DNA of 64,000 nt from Pseudomonas fluorescens (lineage in GTDB: Bacteria > Pseudomonadota > Gammaproteobacteria > Pseudomonadales > Pseudomonadaceae): NCBI RefSeq assembly GCF_900636825.1, contig NZ_LR134318.1, positions 2,699,501 to 2,763,500 on the forward strand, written 5' to 3'. Of the stretch, positions 56,390 to 64,000 are shown piece by piece. Numbering within the stretch: the first letter of the stretch is position 1; each line of letters opens with the position of its first letter. The notes under the pieces were generated by a model. It had not been told where the DNA came from. It saw nothing but the letters and a program-made list of their open reading frames with translations, and ran no database searches. Both the position numbers and the translations under genes were made by a program.

Positions 56390-56655
56390 CCCGAGCGACC
56401 TTCTCCATTCTTTTTTTTCTGGCCTGAAGCAGCTATGTCTCCAAGACTCTCTCATGGTACAGCAGGTGTAACCTCGACGAGGTCGTAACCATGGTAACAA
56501 TCGGGCCGTGCCAGATCCGTCTTTGAGTTCTTGGGCACAGAAACTGGCTCTTCTGAGGATTGATACGCAGCGAAGACGACCGGCGGGGATTATCAGTTTC
56601 GACGCTGCACGCCTGTACGTGGGAACCGGGCAAAAACGATGTTTGCGGCTAATGT

Positions 56656-57285
56656 TTACATTACCAGCTTACGAAATTCTGCAACGTCATTTCGCCATAC
56701 CAAATCTTGAGTATTGATCCAGGCGCCAAAGCGATCCAACGTGGCAAGAGCTATTGGTGCAAGCTGCAGTTTTATTAGGTTAACATCGACGCGGTCATGC
56801 TTAATGGAAAGCCTGATGAAATCGAAGTAATTGAGCATGAGGCCGACCGAGCTACGCAGTGCCGTGTCATCGTTAACGCGCGCAACCAAGGCCTGAGGAG
56901 TAAGGTTGGCCAATTCCTTGCCGAGTTGCCTGCTGAACTTTCTTGCCTCTAGGAAGTGAGGATCATCCCACTTCTCAATCAACCTAAATGTCTCTTCTTG
57001 CCGGTCTAAACTCTTCTGCTGATCGCGAATCGCGTCTGCCCTCAAGCGTTCTTCTTCAAGCCTGCGTAGCATTTCTTTGGACTGTTTAACGCTGAGGTAG
57101 GTGGAAAGGATCACACCTGATGCAGCCAGCATGGCCGCGCTTACTTCAACCACTTTCGCCAGCCGGTTTGCTTCAGAAGTACCTAACCATACCGCACCAA
57201 TACCGCATAAAATCGTGACGAGAATGCCAGCTGCAAGCCAAGTAAGCGTCTGATCATTAGCCCGGGAGGGCTGCGTGTGGCTCAT
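56656..57285 (-). CDS. DUF4760-like membrane protein
   Basis: 209-residue protein with two membrane segments near the N terminus (LTWLAAGILVTILCGIGAVW and VEVSAAMLAASGVILSTYLS), a coiled coil (LRRLEEERLRADAIRDQQKS) and a helical cytosolic domain (WDDPHFLEARKFSRQLGKEL, LNYFDFIRLSIKHDRVDVNL) typical of DUF4760. The ATG at 57285 is chosen because GGAG lies upstream; a longer frame starts at 57354. Function unknown; such proteins often occur in accessory regions. Confidence 0.8.
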   Translation of the reverse strand: MSHTQPSRANDQTLTWLAAGILVTILCGIGAVWLGTSEANRLAKVVEVSAAMLAASGVILSTYLSVKQSKEMLRRLEEERLRADAIRDQQKSLDRQEETFRLIEKWDDPHFLEARKFSRQLGKELANLTPQALVARVNDDTALRSSVGLMLNYFDFIRLSIKHDRVDVNLIKLQLAPIALATLDRFGAWINTQDLVWRNDVAEFRKLVM

Positions 57286-57661
57286 CCAAATGCTCCAACA
57301 AATTGTAAGAAAGGCCATCATTTTGGCATCTCCAGAGCATTGTTGTCGCGCCATTAACGCTATAGATTTAGATCCGAGTAACTGTCGGGCTCGCTGGATT
57401 TTCTAAAGACGCGAGCCCGGTTGGAAGCGCTGGAGTGGCTGCAGTCGCATTTGGAATTCACTTGTTGATGTTCACTTACGAAGGCCGGAAACCCGACCCT
57501 ATGTATGAAAGGCGCGCCTCGGACTGGACTATTCCTAAGCGTGAAGAGATCGGCCGTTCGACAGAGCAGCAATGATCATGTGCTCACATCATTCTGCGCT
57601 CGATTCATCGCGTGCCAATGGTAAAGCCGCACTAGGGATTAAGAATGGGGGATCGTACCTT
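57286..57661. other. Gap downstream of exonuclease copy 3
   Basis: About 375 bases with no gene. Contains the upstream region of the DUF4760-like gene. Confidence 0.4.
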
Positions 57662-57676
57662 CGGGCCTAAGGCCCG
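57662..57676 (-). repeat. GC hairpin repeat, copy 3
   Basis: CGGGCCTAAGGCCCG with flanks TACCTT and GCTCAT, five bases past the exonuclease stop. Confidence 0.75.
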
Positions 57677-57681
57677 GCTCA

Positions 57682-58296
57682 TCAATCGCCAAGCATTTCC
57701 TTCACGATGGCAGCCACATTTCTCGCATCGTCTATCCCGCGGTGGTAAGTACCCTGCCAAGCCAAACCCATGGCCTCTACAGTTTGCTTAAGTCCTTTCG
57801 ACTGATTGTCATATAGCCCTTTATGCCATTTCCGCGCATTGAAATGCGGCAGACCGGCGAGCAGGGAAGGGCACGCAGCTAATGCAGCATCGCGCTCTAG
57901 CTGCCGTGCATCGTAGTCACCCCAAGACGCCCAGGAAGCATCTGGATATCGGGCAATGAATGCTCCCAGCTCCTGGCCAACCTCAACATAGGTTCGTGCG
58001 TTGTCCACGTCCGCTTGTTGAATGGATGTCAGCTTTTTGCAGAAGTCGGTGAGGATGGGATTGACCTGCGGTTGAACGAAACGCTGGAATTCATCGACGA
58101 CTTCAAGCGTTTCCAGCTCGATCACCACCAAACCGATTTCGATCGTTTCCATCTGATCAGGAACGACTGCAAGCGGTCTTGGTGACTCACCAACGTCATC
58201 ACAGGTTGCCTCAAGGTCTACGCAATAGAGGTAGCGGTATGGCGCGAGGAGGTTTTGAATGGCTTGGAGATGAAGGAGTTTTGCTTCAATGCTCAT
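57682..58296 (-). CDS. DEDDh 3'-5' exonuclease (ERI-1-like), copy 3
   Basis: 204 residues, intact. Motif I YLYCVDLEATCDDVG, motif II WGDYDARQLERD, motif III YHRGIDDARNVAAI. Differs from copies 1 and 4 at scattered positions (for example VELETLEVVDEFQ-type changes and VNPILTDFCKKLT), so the copies have diverged after duplication. Followed by the hairpin repeat. The upstream region resembles that of the broken copy at 53739. Confidence 0.92.
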   Translation of the reverse strand: MSIEAKLLHLQAIQNLLAPYRYLYCVDLEATCDDVGESPRPLAVVPDQMETIEIGLVVIELETLEVVDEFQRFVQPQVNPILTDFCKKLTSIQQADVDNARTYVEVGQELGAFIARYPDASWASWGDYDARQLERDAALAACPSLLAGLPHFNARKWHKGLYDNQSKGLKQTVEAMGLAWQGTYHRGIDDARNVAAIVKEMLGD

Positions 58297-58841
58297 GGCA
58301 TGGATGTCCTAGCTTTGATCTGTCCAAGGTACATCCACTTGTGCACACAGCCGCATTCTAACGGGGATGAAAGGGGGGCTTCTGTTCCGTCTCGAGGCTA
58401 TAACGTTGGCGTGTAGAGTGAAAGCAGGACGTTACCACCCCATAGAAAGCAACCGTCTCGCCGCATTGATAGCTGTCTTTGAAAGCGGCCCTTTCCCTGT
58501 TTGAAAACGATGTCGCCACTGCAGCGGAATGGATAAGTATTGCCGTTGGTGAGCTTGTTTCGAGGCGTCCTCTGGATATGGTTAGGACACGTCGGTGGAA
58601 ACGAAGGCCGTCTATGATTGATTGGCAGACTGGAGCGGGGCGGTATTATGTGGAGTCCACAGTCTGTAGTAGTCAACTGATCTAGAACAGGACGCTACGT
58701 TTTCCTCGGGCTGAACTGGCGCCGAGCGAGGGTCTGCGGGGAAATATGTGTATCGCTTGAAAATTAATTCGTGTTTGTCGCTAAAGGTTTAAGCAAATCG
58801 ATCCGATCATATATGCAGTAACGCTATTTGGTAGGTGCAAT
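58297..58841. other. Gap with duplicated segment
   Basis: About 545 bases, no gene. At about 58588-58645 it repeats the segment found at 53095-53150. Confidence 0.45.
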
Positions 58842-59354
58842 ATGAATACTGAGCTGTTGGCTGCAAACAAAGTTGTTTTTAAGGCCGAGCGCTCGATTAG
58901 CTTGCACGGATATTCTGATAGTGCACCGTACTTGGCCTCTGTTGAAATTCCGGATGGCAATGTGTCGCTCGTCCTTGATCATTCGGAGTATCGTTTCACC
59001 GCTCAGCAATGCGCTGAGGTGACTAAAAATCTTGTGAAGATGTTGTTGAAATACGCGGATCTTGGAATGTTTCAAGTCGGCGCGGAATGTGTTGCGCGAT
59101 TAGAGGCTCTAGCCGCCTGGATCCGATTGTTTCAAGCGCAATCGCTCTCTGCTGAGCGTGATTCATTGCAGACCTTTGAGTCAGACAGCAGAGGTTCTGA
59201 GTTTTGCGCTTCCGGTTCATTTAGGCAACCAGAACTGCACCATGGGGAAGCGGTTTATTACAAGCTTGTGATTTGCTTAGATGATGACCTTAATCTTCCA
59301 TGCTTAGGTATTGACGATAGAGCTTTTGCGTTCAATTTTGAGCAAGCGTTCTGA
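58842..59354 (+). CDS. Hypothetical protein
   Basis: 170-residue unrecognised protein (MNTELLAANKVVFKAERSIS, LVLDHSEYRFTAQQCAEVTK, YYKLVICLDDDLNLPCLGID). GTAGGT lies upstream of the ATG. AT-richer than the neighbours and on the opposite strand from almost all island genes, so probably a separate arrival. Confidence 0.6.
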   Translation: MNTELLAANKVVFKAERSISLHGYSDSAPYLASVEIPDGNVSLVLDHSEYRFTAQQCAEVTKNLVKMLLKYADLGMFQVGAECVARLEALAAWIRLFQAQSLSAERDSLQTFESDSRGSEFCASGSFRQPELHHGEAVYYKLVICLDDDLNLPCLGIDDRAFAFNFEQAF

Positions 59355-59777
59355 ATAGCGGAGCATCTTTGGATCGCAGGGTATTTGGTGGCTCAGACCG
59401 TGCAACCGATTTACACCGCGACTCCAGAGCCGTGGATAAATGACCTAGGTCAACTTATGAGGGTGTAGCTACGAGCGCTATGTTTTGAGTGCGTGAATTG
59501 AACTGCCCTGATGATTTTGGAGCTCTCGAGCTGGCCCATAGAACTAAGAGAGTAGGTGTGATCAAGGAGAGTCGCACGTGCCAAGGCCGTCGTTATTTCG
59601 GGCCTCGAGGCCCGGCTCGACTTGAAGTACTGCCCGATGTCTGACCGCGCAGCTCAGCAACCTTGCTGATGCCTAATCGCGCATGTATTCCTCTTGGCTA
59701 CTGCCACTGTGAAGCTAAAGTCTCCGTTGTGATGAGCCGGCAAACCGTCCCTGCGTACAAATTCTCCGTGGCACGTT
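59355..59777. other. Gap downstream of small charged protein copy 2
   Basis: About 420 bases with no gene. The hairpin repeat copy 4 lies within it, at 59599-59614. Confidence 0.45.
59599..59614 (-). repeat. GC hairpin repeat, copy 4
   Basis: CGGGCCTCGAGGCCCG with flanks TTATTT and GCTCGA. Lies 163 bases past the stop of the small charged protein copy 2, where no exonuclease is present now. Confidence 0.7.
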
Positions 59778-60059
59778 TTACAGATTCGGATAATCATCAA
59801 GCTTAAGGCTAGGAGCGCCTCCGTCATCCGCCTCGCGCTTAGGCGTATTTATCACTCCAGCTTCGGCGTCTGCACGCATCTGCTCGAGCTCTTTGTGAAA
59901 AGCCTTGTCCTGAACCGTGGGTTTGCTGGTGTACGGTTTGCGCTCTGGTTCAGGCTTGGCTGCATAAGTCGTTAACGCGTCAGGGTCGTGCTGCAGCCTT
60001 TCTTGGACTTGCGATTCCAGCATCGCACGGAGGGCGTCTTTATCGGGACGGTTAAGCAA
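59778..60059 (-). CDS. Small charged protein (RPDKDALRA family), copy 2
   Basis: 93 residues, near-identical to 53870-54151 (LLNRPDKDALRAMLESQVQE, DGGAPSLKLDDYPNL). The start codon here is TTG at 60059 where copy 1 has ATG; AGGA is eight bases upstream. Conservation over the full length suggests selection in at least one copy. Confidence 0.75.
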   Translation of the reverse strand: MLNRPDKDALRAMLESQVQERLQHDPDALTTYAAKPEPERKPYTSKPTVQDKAFHKELEQMRADAEAGVINTPKREADDGGAPSLKLDDYPNL

Positions 60060-60318
60060 TTTGTTAATCCTATTCGGAAGCCAAGCACTAACTATTCGAT
60101 TGGTACATTGAGCAGTCGGTGAGGGCAGGCTTTTCTATTTGAGGGTTGCATCGCAGATTGGCAGTTACCCGAATTGCAGGTTAAAAATCCTGGTAAGCCT
60201 ACCAAGCCTTAGCGGCCACCGCCTGTGATGAAAATGATGCCATAGCTACAGTCTTGAATGCAGTTTTCGAGATAACTGAAGTGACCAAACCCGTACCTGC
60301 CTTTTTTTGCATGGAGGC

Positions 60319-60657
60319 TCAGAGGGCAGCGAGCAATCGTTCGAGCTGTTCTCGCTCCCAGGTGCTCAACAGCTCGACAGGGTCAACTCCATCGCGCTCC
60401 CAGAGCTCAAGCGCCCCGATTCGGCCATCAGGCGACTTGCAGTACTCGCAGTAATCCAGGGTGTCACAATCATTGAAGAGTATGAGCTGCCAGCCATCAA
60501 TTTCCACGGGCATGAGGCCGTGATAAATCTCGCTCCAGGACTGTGTGGAGCTTCGCATCATGATGCGCTTGCTGAGCGCGACGTCCGACAGCACTTGGCT
60601 AACCTCGCTTGCGGGGAGAGAGGAGGCTGTGTTCAAAATGATCTGAGCTCGAGTCAT
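60319..60657 (-). CDS. DUF7693-like protein, intact copy
   Basis: 112 residues: SLPASEVSQVLSDVALSKRI, SQSWSEIYHGLMPVEI-type core (here TQSWSEIYHGLMPVEIDGW), ILFNDCDTLDYCEYCKSPDG, and a C-terminal WERDGVDPVELLSTWEREQL. Soluble, unknown function; DUF label from memory. Its broken paralog is at 42219. The next gene downstream is the small charged protein copy 2, 259 bases on. Confidence 0.75.
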   Translation of the reverse strand: MTRAQIILNTASSLPASEVSQVLSDVALSKRIMMRSSTQSWSEIYHGLMPVEIDGWQLILFNDCDTLDYCEYCKSPDGRIGALELWERDGVDPVELLSTWEREQLERLLAAL

Positions 60658-60711
60658 CGCTTGCCCATAACTATGCTGCGGTAAGTAACGTCAATGGAGA
60701 GATCGCACCTT

Positions 60712-60727
60712 CGGGCCTTAAGGCCCG
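60712..60727 (-). repeat. GC hairpin repeat, copy 5
   Basis: CGGGCCTTAAGGCCCG, a perfect 16-base palindrome, with flanks CACCTT and GCTCAT, nine bases past the exonuclease stop. Its inner half is the clearest form of the family. Confidence 0.78.
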
Positions 60728-60736
60728 GCTCATCAA

Positions 60737-61354
60737 TTAGCCAAGCATTTCCTTCACGATGGAAGCCACATTTCTCGCATCGTCTATCCCTCGATGATAG
60801 GTACCCTGCCAAACCAAACCCAACGACTCTACTGTTTGCTTTAATGATTTTGGTCGATTGTCATATAAGCCAGCATGCCATTTCCTGGCATTGAAATGGG
60901 GCAAGCCTTCGAGCAGAGAAGGGCACGCAGCAAATTCTGCGTCCCGTTCAAGCTGCCTTGCATCATAGTCACCCCACGACGCCCAAGCAGCGTTTGGATA
61001 TTGCGCAATTAACGCTCCTAGCTCCTGGCCAACCTCCGCATAGGTACCAGCACTGTCCACGTCCGCTTGTTGAATGGATGTCAGCGTTCTGCAGAAGTCG
61101 GTGAGTACCGGATTGATCTGCGGTCGAACGAAACGCTGGAACTCATCGACGATCTCAAGCGTTTCAAGGTCGATCACCACCAGACCAATCTCAATCGTTT
61201 CCATATGATCAGGAGCGACAGCGACTGGCCTCGGTGATTCCGACTCGCCAACCTCATCACAGGTTGCCTCAAGGTCTACGCAATAGAGGTAGCGATATGG
61301 CGCAATGAGGTTTTGGATTGCTTGGAGGTGAAGAAGCTTTGCTTCGATACTCAT
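60737..61354 (-). CDS. DEDDh 3'-5' exonuclease (ERI-1-like), copy 4
   Basis: 205 residues, intact: motif I YLYCVDLEATCDEVG, motif II WGDYDARQLERD, motif III YHRGIDDARNVASI. Its ATG overlaps the stop of the upstream phosphatase frame (ATGA, 61351-61354), so phosphatase and exonuclease form a coupled pair here. That coupling suggests a joint role, perhaps processing RNA 3' ends or a small phosphorylated product. Confidence 0.92.
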   Translation of the reverse strand: MSIEAKLLHLQAIQNLIAPYRYLYCVDLEATCDEVGESESPRPVAVAPDHMETIEIGLVVIDLETLEIVDEFQRFVRPQINPVLTDFCRTLTSIQQADVDSAGTYAEVGQELGALIAQYPNAAWASWGDYDARQLERDAEFAACPSLLEGLPHFNARKWHAGLYDNRPKSLKQTVESLGLVWQGTYHRGIDDARNVASIVKEMLG

Positions 61355-62028
61355 GGCATAGAAGACCTTGCTTGGAGCCTGTTGAGATTAATCGCTCCAT
61401 CTATGTCGACTGAATCACTCACTGACCACGACGAATCGCCTAGAGCACGGGTCACGACATACCCCCAACCATTAGGGACGTGATTATTGATCTCGTACCT
61501 GCGCCACTCGATCATCGCTTGGGCATCAACCTGGAGTGGCTGGCGCTGGATGAGCCAAGCTACCGCATTGAGAAATTGTCCGTGCGAAAAGACTAGGATG
61601 TCTTGCGCCGGGTGCGTGGCGAGGTGATCTAGGAACGATCGTGCGCGGCCAACAAACTCCAGAAACGACTCAGCACCTTCTCCATCAAAGTAGGACGGAT
61701 CCGCGTCCGTCCAATACTGTTCGACCCATGCCTTCCGTTGCCCTACGGTGGTATTCACGCACCTAGTCGGATCTAGGTAGGTGAATTACTCGATGGGCCA
61801 TGTCTCAAATGGAGCATCAGGGAATACGGAGACAGTCGCATCCGCGGTCGCTCGAGCCCGAGAGAAAGGGGACACAACTATTAACTCAGGTGCACGGCCA
61901 ACGGATCTCGCCACTCGTTTAGCTTGTTCGATGCCTTTTTGGGTAAGCGGGATACTTGCGTGATCAAGGGTAGGTGCACCAGCATTGGCCGCGCTTTCTC
62001 CATGACGCACTAGCCTGACATTCTTCAT
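61351..62028 (-). pseudogene. Histidine phosphatase paralog with in-frame stop
   Basis: From ATG 62028: MKNVRLVRHGESAANAGAPT, SPFSRARATADATV, then TAA at 61786-61788 just after ETWPIE. The same frame continues FTYLDPTRCVNTTVGQRKAW and DILVFSHGQFLNAVAWLIQ to the end. The intact copy at 43706 has ETWPIQEFTYLEPARC, so a Glu codon became TAA. Both His motifs survive on either side of the stop. Readthrough is possible but unproven. Stop overlaps exonuclease copy 4. Confidence 0.88.
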
Positions 62029-62464
62029 TGACTTACCTGTCGTTTCCCCGGCGCAAGACACCAGTAGCGTTGCTAGGGGCATGGCTGGATTAGGGTAGGG
62101 GTGATGGGGGGGCATGTAGACTTCTAGAACCTCGACTCAGTGAACTCCATTATCGCTCGCATCCAAAGCGAACTGGGAACAGAGCAGGTAAGGGAGCTGC
62201 TCGAAGTACGATATCGCGCCCTTTTCCGTGGAGGAGAGACGCGTCGCAGTCGCTGGGCGGTGAGTGGAGCGTCGTTCCTTCGGGCCTTGTGCCCGCCTAT
62301 GACTATTGAACCAACTGGCCTGCTAAGTTCCGATCTTGATACACGCAAATTATTAAGAATTATGGCCGGGCAATAATTATGGCTTGCCAATAATTTAAAT
62401 AATTCACAGACGTTTGCCCAGCGTGTCTCACCTCGCGCCGCTATCCGAGGGGCTGCGTGTGTAG
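62029..62464. other. Gap with hairpin copy 6
   Basis: About 435 bases. Complementary frames at 62124-62390 are unconvincing. Hairpin copy 6 lies at 62281-62295. Confidence 0.4.
62281..62295 (-). repeat. GC hairpin repeat, copy 6
   Basis: CGGGCCTTGTGCCCG with left flank GTTCCTT; the right flank (CCTATG) has drifted. About 170 bases past the end of the broken gene at 62465. Confidence 0.6.
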
Positions 62465-62704
62465 TCAGGCGCTTACCTTTTCCTGCTTGTTCAGAATCCC
62501 TAGCTTCGGCATCACAGCATTGAGGAGAGTGAGCAGTCGTCGTCTGTCCATCCCATCAAGACACTCGGCGATCTCGACGTTTCAGTGGCTGGACTCACTC
62601 AAGGCCAACCTTACGACCATGTCCGCAGCGGCCCTGTAGTGATCAGCCATATAGATGTGCTTACCACCTAATGTCCAGCCTCGCTTAGCGATTTGTTCGG
62701 TCAC
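62465..62704 (-). pseudogene. Small frameshifted gene, unknown family
   Basis: From GTG 62704, with AGGAG eight bases upstream: TEQIAKRGWTLGGKHIYMAD, HYRAAADMVVRLALSESSH, stop. The next frame continues NVEIAECLDGMDRRRLLTLL and NAVMPKLGILNKQEK to 62465. Joined, they give a coherent 78-residue helical protein, so an indel near 62582 probably broke it. Confidence 0.55.
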
Positions 62705-62961
62705 ATCTAGGACTCCTGCATCGCTAAAAAAGGCAGTGGTATTCGGGTATCCGAATGATCGTCATGAACGGTTATGTGGAATGTAAGCCCCGTCGTGATC
62801 TGCTAAAGGATCTCGACATCGCTACCGCAATCGTCAAAGGGCAGGCTCAGTAGCCACCTACCTGTAAGCGTCCAACCAGTCGTCTGCCATGGGGTGATAC
62901 ACCCGCAACAGGTTGACGACTGGATCGGCGATTGCAGCGGGTCACGGCAAATGATCGAACG
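62705..62961. other. Gap before the right-edge gene
   Basis: About 255 bases. A plus-strand frame of 32 codons at 62755-62853 (CKPRRDLLKDLDIATAIVKG) looks partly protein-like but has no supporting signal. Confidence 0.35.
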
Positions 62962-63999
62962 TCATTGGCCGGGGCGCGACAGTAAGATCGGCTGGATGAC
63001 TTCGCGTGTAATCAGCTCAAGACCCGGGCCACCAAAGAACAGCCCCGAAACCTTCTGAGAGTCCAATACACCATCGACGTGTGCCTTATGCAATTGCAGG
63101 GCAACCAGATTCATAGTGAGCTGGAGAACCTGCCACGCGATGGGCGTCAATCCATTGTGCTGACTCTCGTCCTTCTCAATCAGAGAGCGCAGAACCTGTG
63201 GCGCTGGTTCAAAATCTGCAAACTTTGGTGCCAAGTCTTCGACCCCCTCTCGAAGCAAGTTGAGCAGCGACTGCCCGTTCTCCTGCGTGATGGCCATAAA
63301 CCGCTCAAACTCTTCAAAAGGCGGTAAGGGTTGGGATGGTACTTGGGAAAGAATGTCGGCGACGATGCTGTCAGTGTGGCGAGCATGCAGTTTTTGCTGA
63401 AACCGCCCAACAGCCTTCGACGCAGCACCAGAGTGAATCATGTCATAGAAGGAAACCCCAGTTTTGCCGATTTCAGTGTTGAAGGTGTTGAGCGGCACCT
63501 CGGTGACTGAGTCCCCAGCCCGATCAGCGAGGGGGTTGATGAACGTGCACACTGTCTTCTTTTCGCCTGCATACTCAACTGGCCCCAAGTCCACGCCGAA
63601 GCCCAGGCACGAGAAAAAGGAGACATAGGCATAAGCCCGAGACGTCACGTCACACACACCCACCGCCAACGTGTGGCCGAAGTCATAGGGGTTGTCACCC
63701 ACGACTGCGTTGGTCTCCCGACCATCCCACCAGACCAGTTCCTGCTCCCAGTTCGCCTTGTCATCTTGGAGGTCACGTTGGAGCATATCCTTGAAGGTCT
63801 TAAGCCCATCCTGTCGAGCAGCGTCAGGGAATGAGTGCGCAAAGAACGTCAGCGCAAGGTAACCAACTGCTTGTAAGAAGTCACACCCGCCAAATCTCAG
63901 CTGGATACGTTTGCCTTCAGTTCGATAGTGCGTTTGCGGTGCCCCCGTTTGCCTCAGATCAATCTTGATCTGATCTGTCTGATTGGCTTCAACCCATCG
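62962..63999 (-). CDS. Hypothetical protein, 5' end outside window
   Basis: At least 345 residues, open to the right edge; the ATG at 63786 is probably internal because upstream codons (QLRFGGCDFLQAVGYLALTF) look equally protein-like. Soluble, mixed alpha/beta (DNPYDFGHTLAVGVCDVTSR, helical QVLRSLIEKDESQHNGLTPI). Unrecognised; large accessory-region proteins with this kind of ending can be nuclease or restriction-type, but I see no motif to support that. Confidence 0.6.
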   Translation of the reverse strand, partial: RWVEANQTDQIKIDLRQTGAPQTHYRTEGKRIQLRFGGCDFLQAVGYLALTFFAHSFPDAARQDGLKTFKDMLQRDLQDDKANWEQELVWWDGRETNAVVGDNPYDFGHTLAVGVCDVTSRAYAYVSFFSCLGFGVDLGPVEYAGEKKTVCTFINPLADRAGDSVTEVPLNTFNTEIGKTGVSFYDMIHSGAASKAVGRFQQKLHARHTDSIVADILSQVPSQPLPPFEEFERFMAITQENGQSLLNLLREGVEDLAPKFADFEPAPQVLRSLIEKDESQHNGLTPIAWQVLQLTMNLVALQLHKAHVDGVLDSQKVSGLFFGGPGLELITREVIQPILLSRPGQ

Positions 64000-64000
64000 C

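Noticed and set aside
44782..60727. Hairpin repeats as classical rho-independent terminators
   Set aside because: None is followed by a T tract on the minus strand, so I list them as repeats.
44700..62400. Integron cassette array with attC sites
   Set aside because: No integrase is in the window and the hairpins lack the attC core GTTRRRY; the resemblance is only in layout.

Overview
The window is chromosomal DNA of a pseudomonad, most likely of the Pseudomonas fluorescens group. The strongest marker is an MvaT/MvaU-type H-NS-like regulator at 5811-6176, a family confined to Pseudomonas. Many small pseudomonad hypothetical genes, a DUF3618/holin-like envelope trio and a CheB/CheR hybrid kinase fit the same picture. 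No rRNA, tRNA, CRISPR array or intact insertion sequence was recognised. Genes are sparse, with many short stress-type genes, long empty stretches and an unusual number of broken genes.

Layout. (1) 1-12.5 kb: an operon of two alpha/beta hydrolases around an unknown gene, then scattered small genes (cyclodeaminase-like, Nudix, MvaT, isochorismatase-like, VOC, DUF3597). (2) 12.5-34.3 kb: signalling and stress genes. These are a 1377-residue CheB-CheR-PAS-histidine kinase-receiver hybrid, two free-standing CheB-like methylesterases, a receiver-only protein, an RsbR-RsbS-RsbT stressosome module whose rsbT is frameshifted, a three-gene envelope operon, a frameshifted YciF-like gene, and relics of a histidine kinase, an iron-permease-like gene and a TonB receptor. 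(3) 34.4-41.7 kb: a conserved hypothetical, two convergent small membrane paralogs, a formaldehyde-dehydrogenase-like zinc enzyme, a lipoprotein esterase and a catalase-like protein coupled to a broken hydrolase gene. (4) 42.2-64 kb: an accessory island read almost wholly on the minus strand.

The island is the most interesting part. At its centre (46.8-52.7 kb) is a tightly overlapping operon of three genes: a membrane-anchored TerB-domain protein, a BrxD-like ATPase and an Lhr/BrxHI-like SF2 helicase. This looks like a mobile-element-defence module. On both sides lie directly repeated paralogs: four copies of a DEDDh (ERI-1-like) exonuclease (one broken), two viroplasmin-like/GIY-YIG fusion genes (both frameshifted, at different sites), two histidine phosphatases (one with an in-frame stop), two DUF7693-like genes (one with an in-frame stop) and two copies of a small charged protein. 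Short GC hairpins of one sequence family recur six times, four of them just after an exonuclease copy. I read this as a duplicating and decaying cassette array around a defence operon.

Caution: about a dozen genes here are broken by a single-base or short indel or by one stop. Biological decay is plausible, because paralogs and truncations support it, but systematic indel errors in the assembly could explain several cases. All family assignments are from reading the sequence; no database search was possible.
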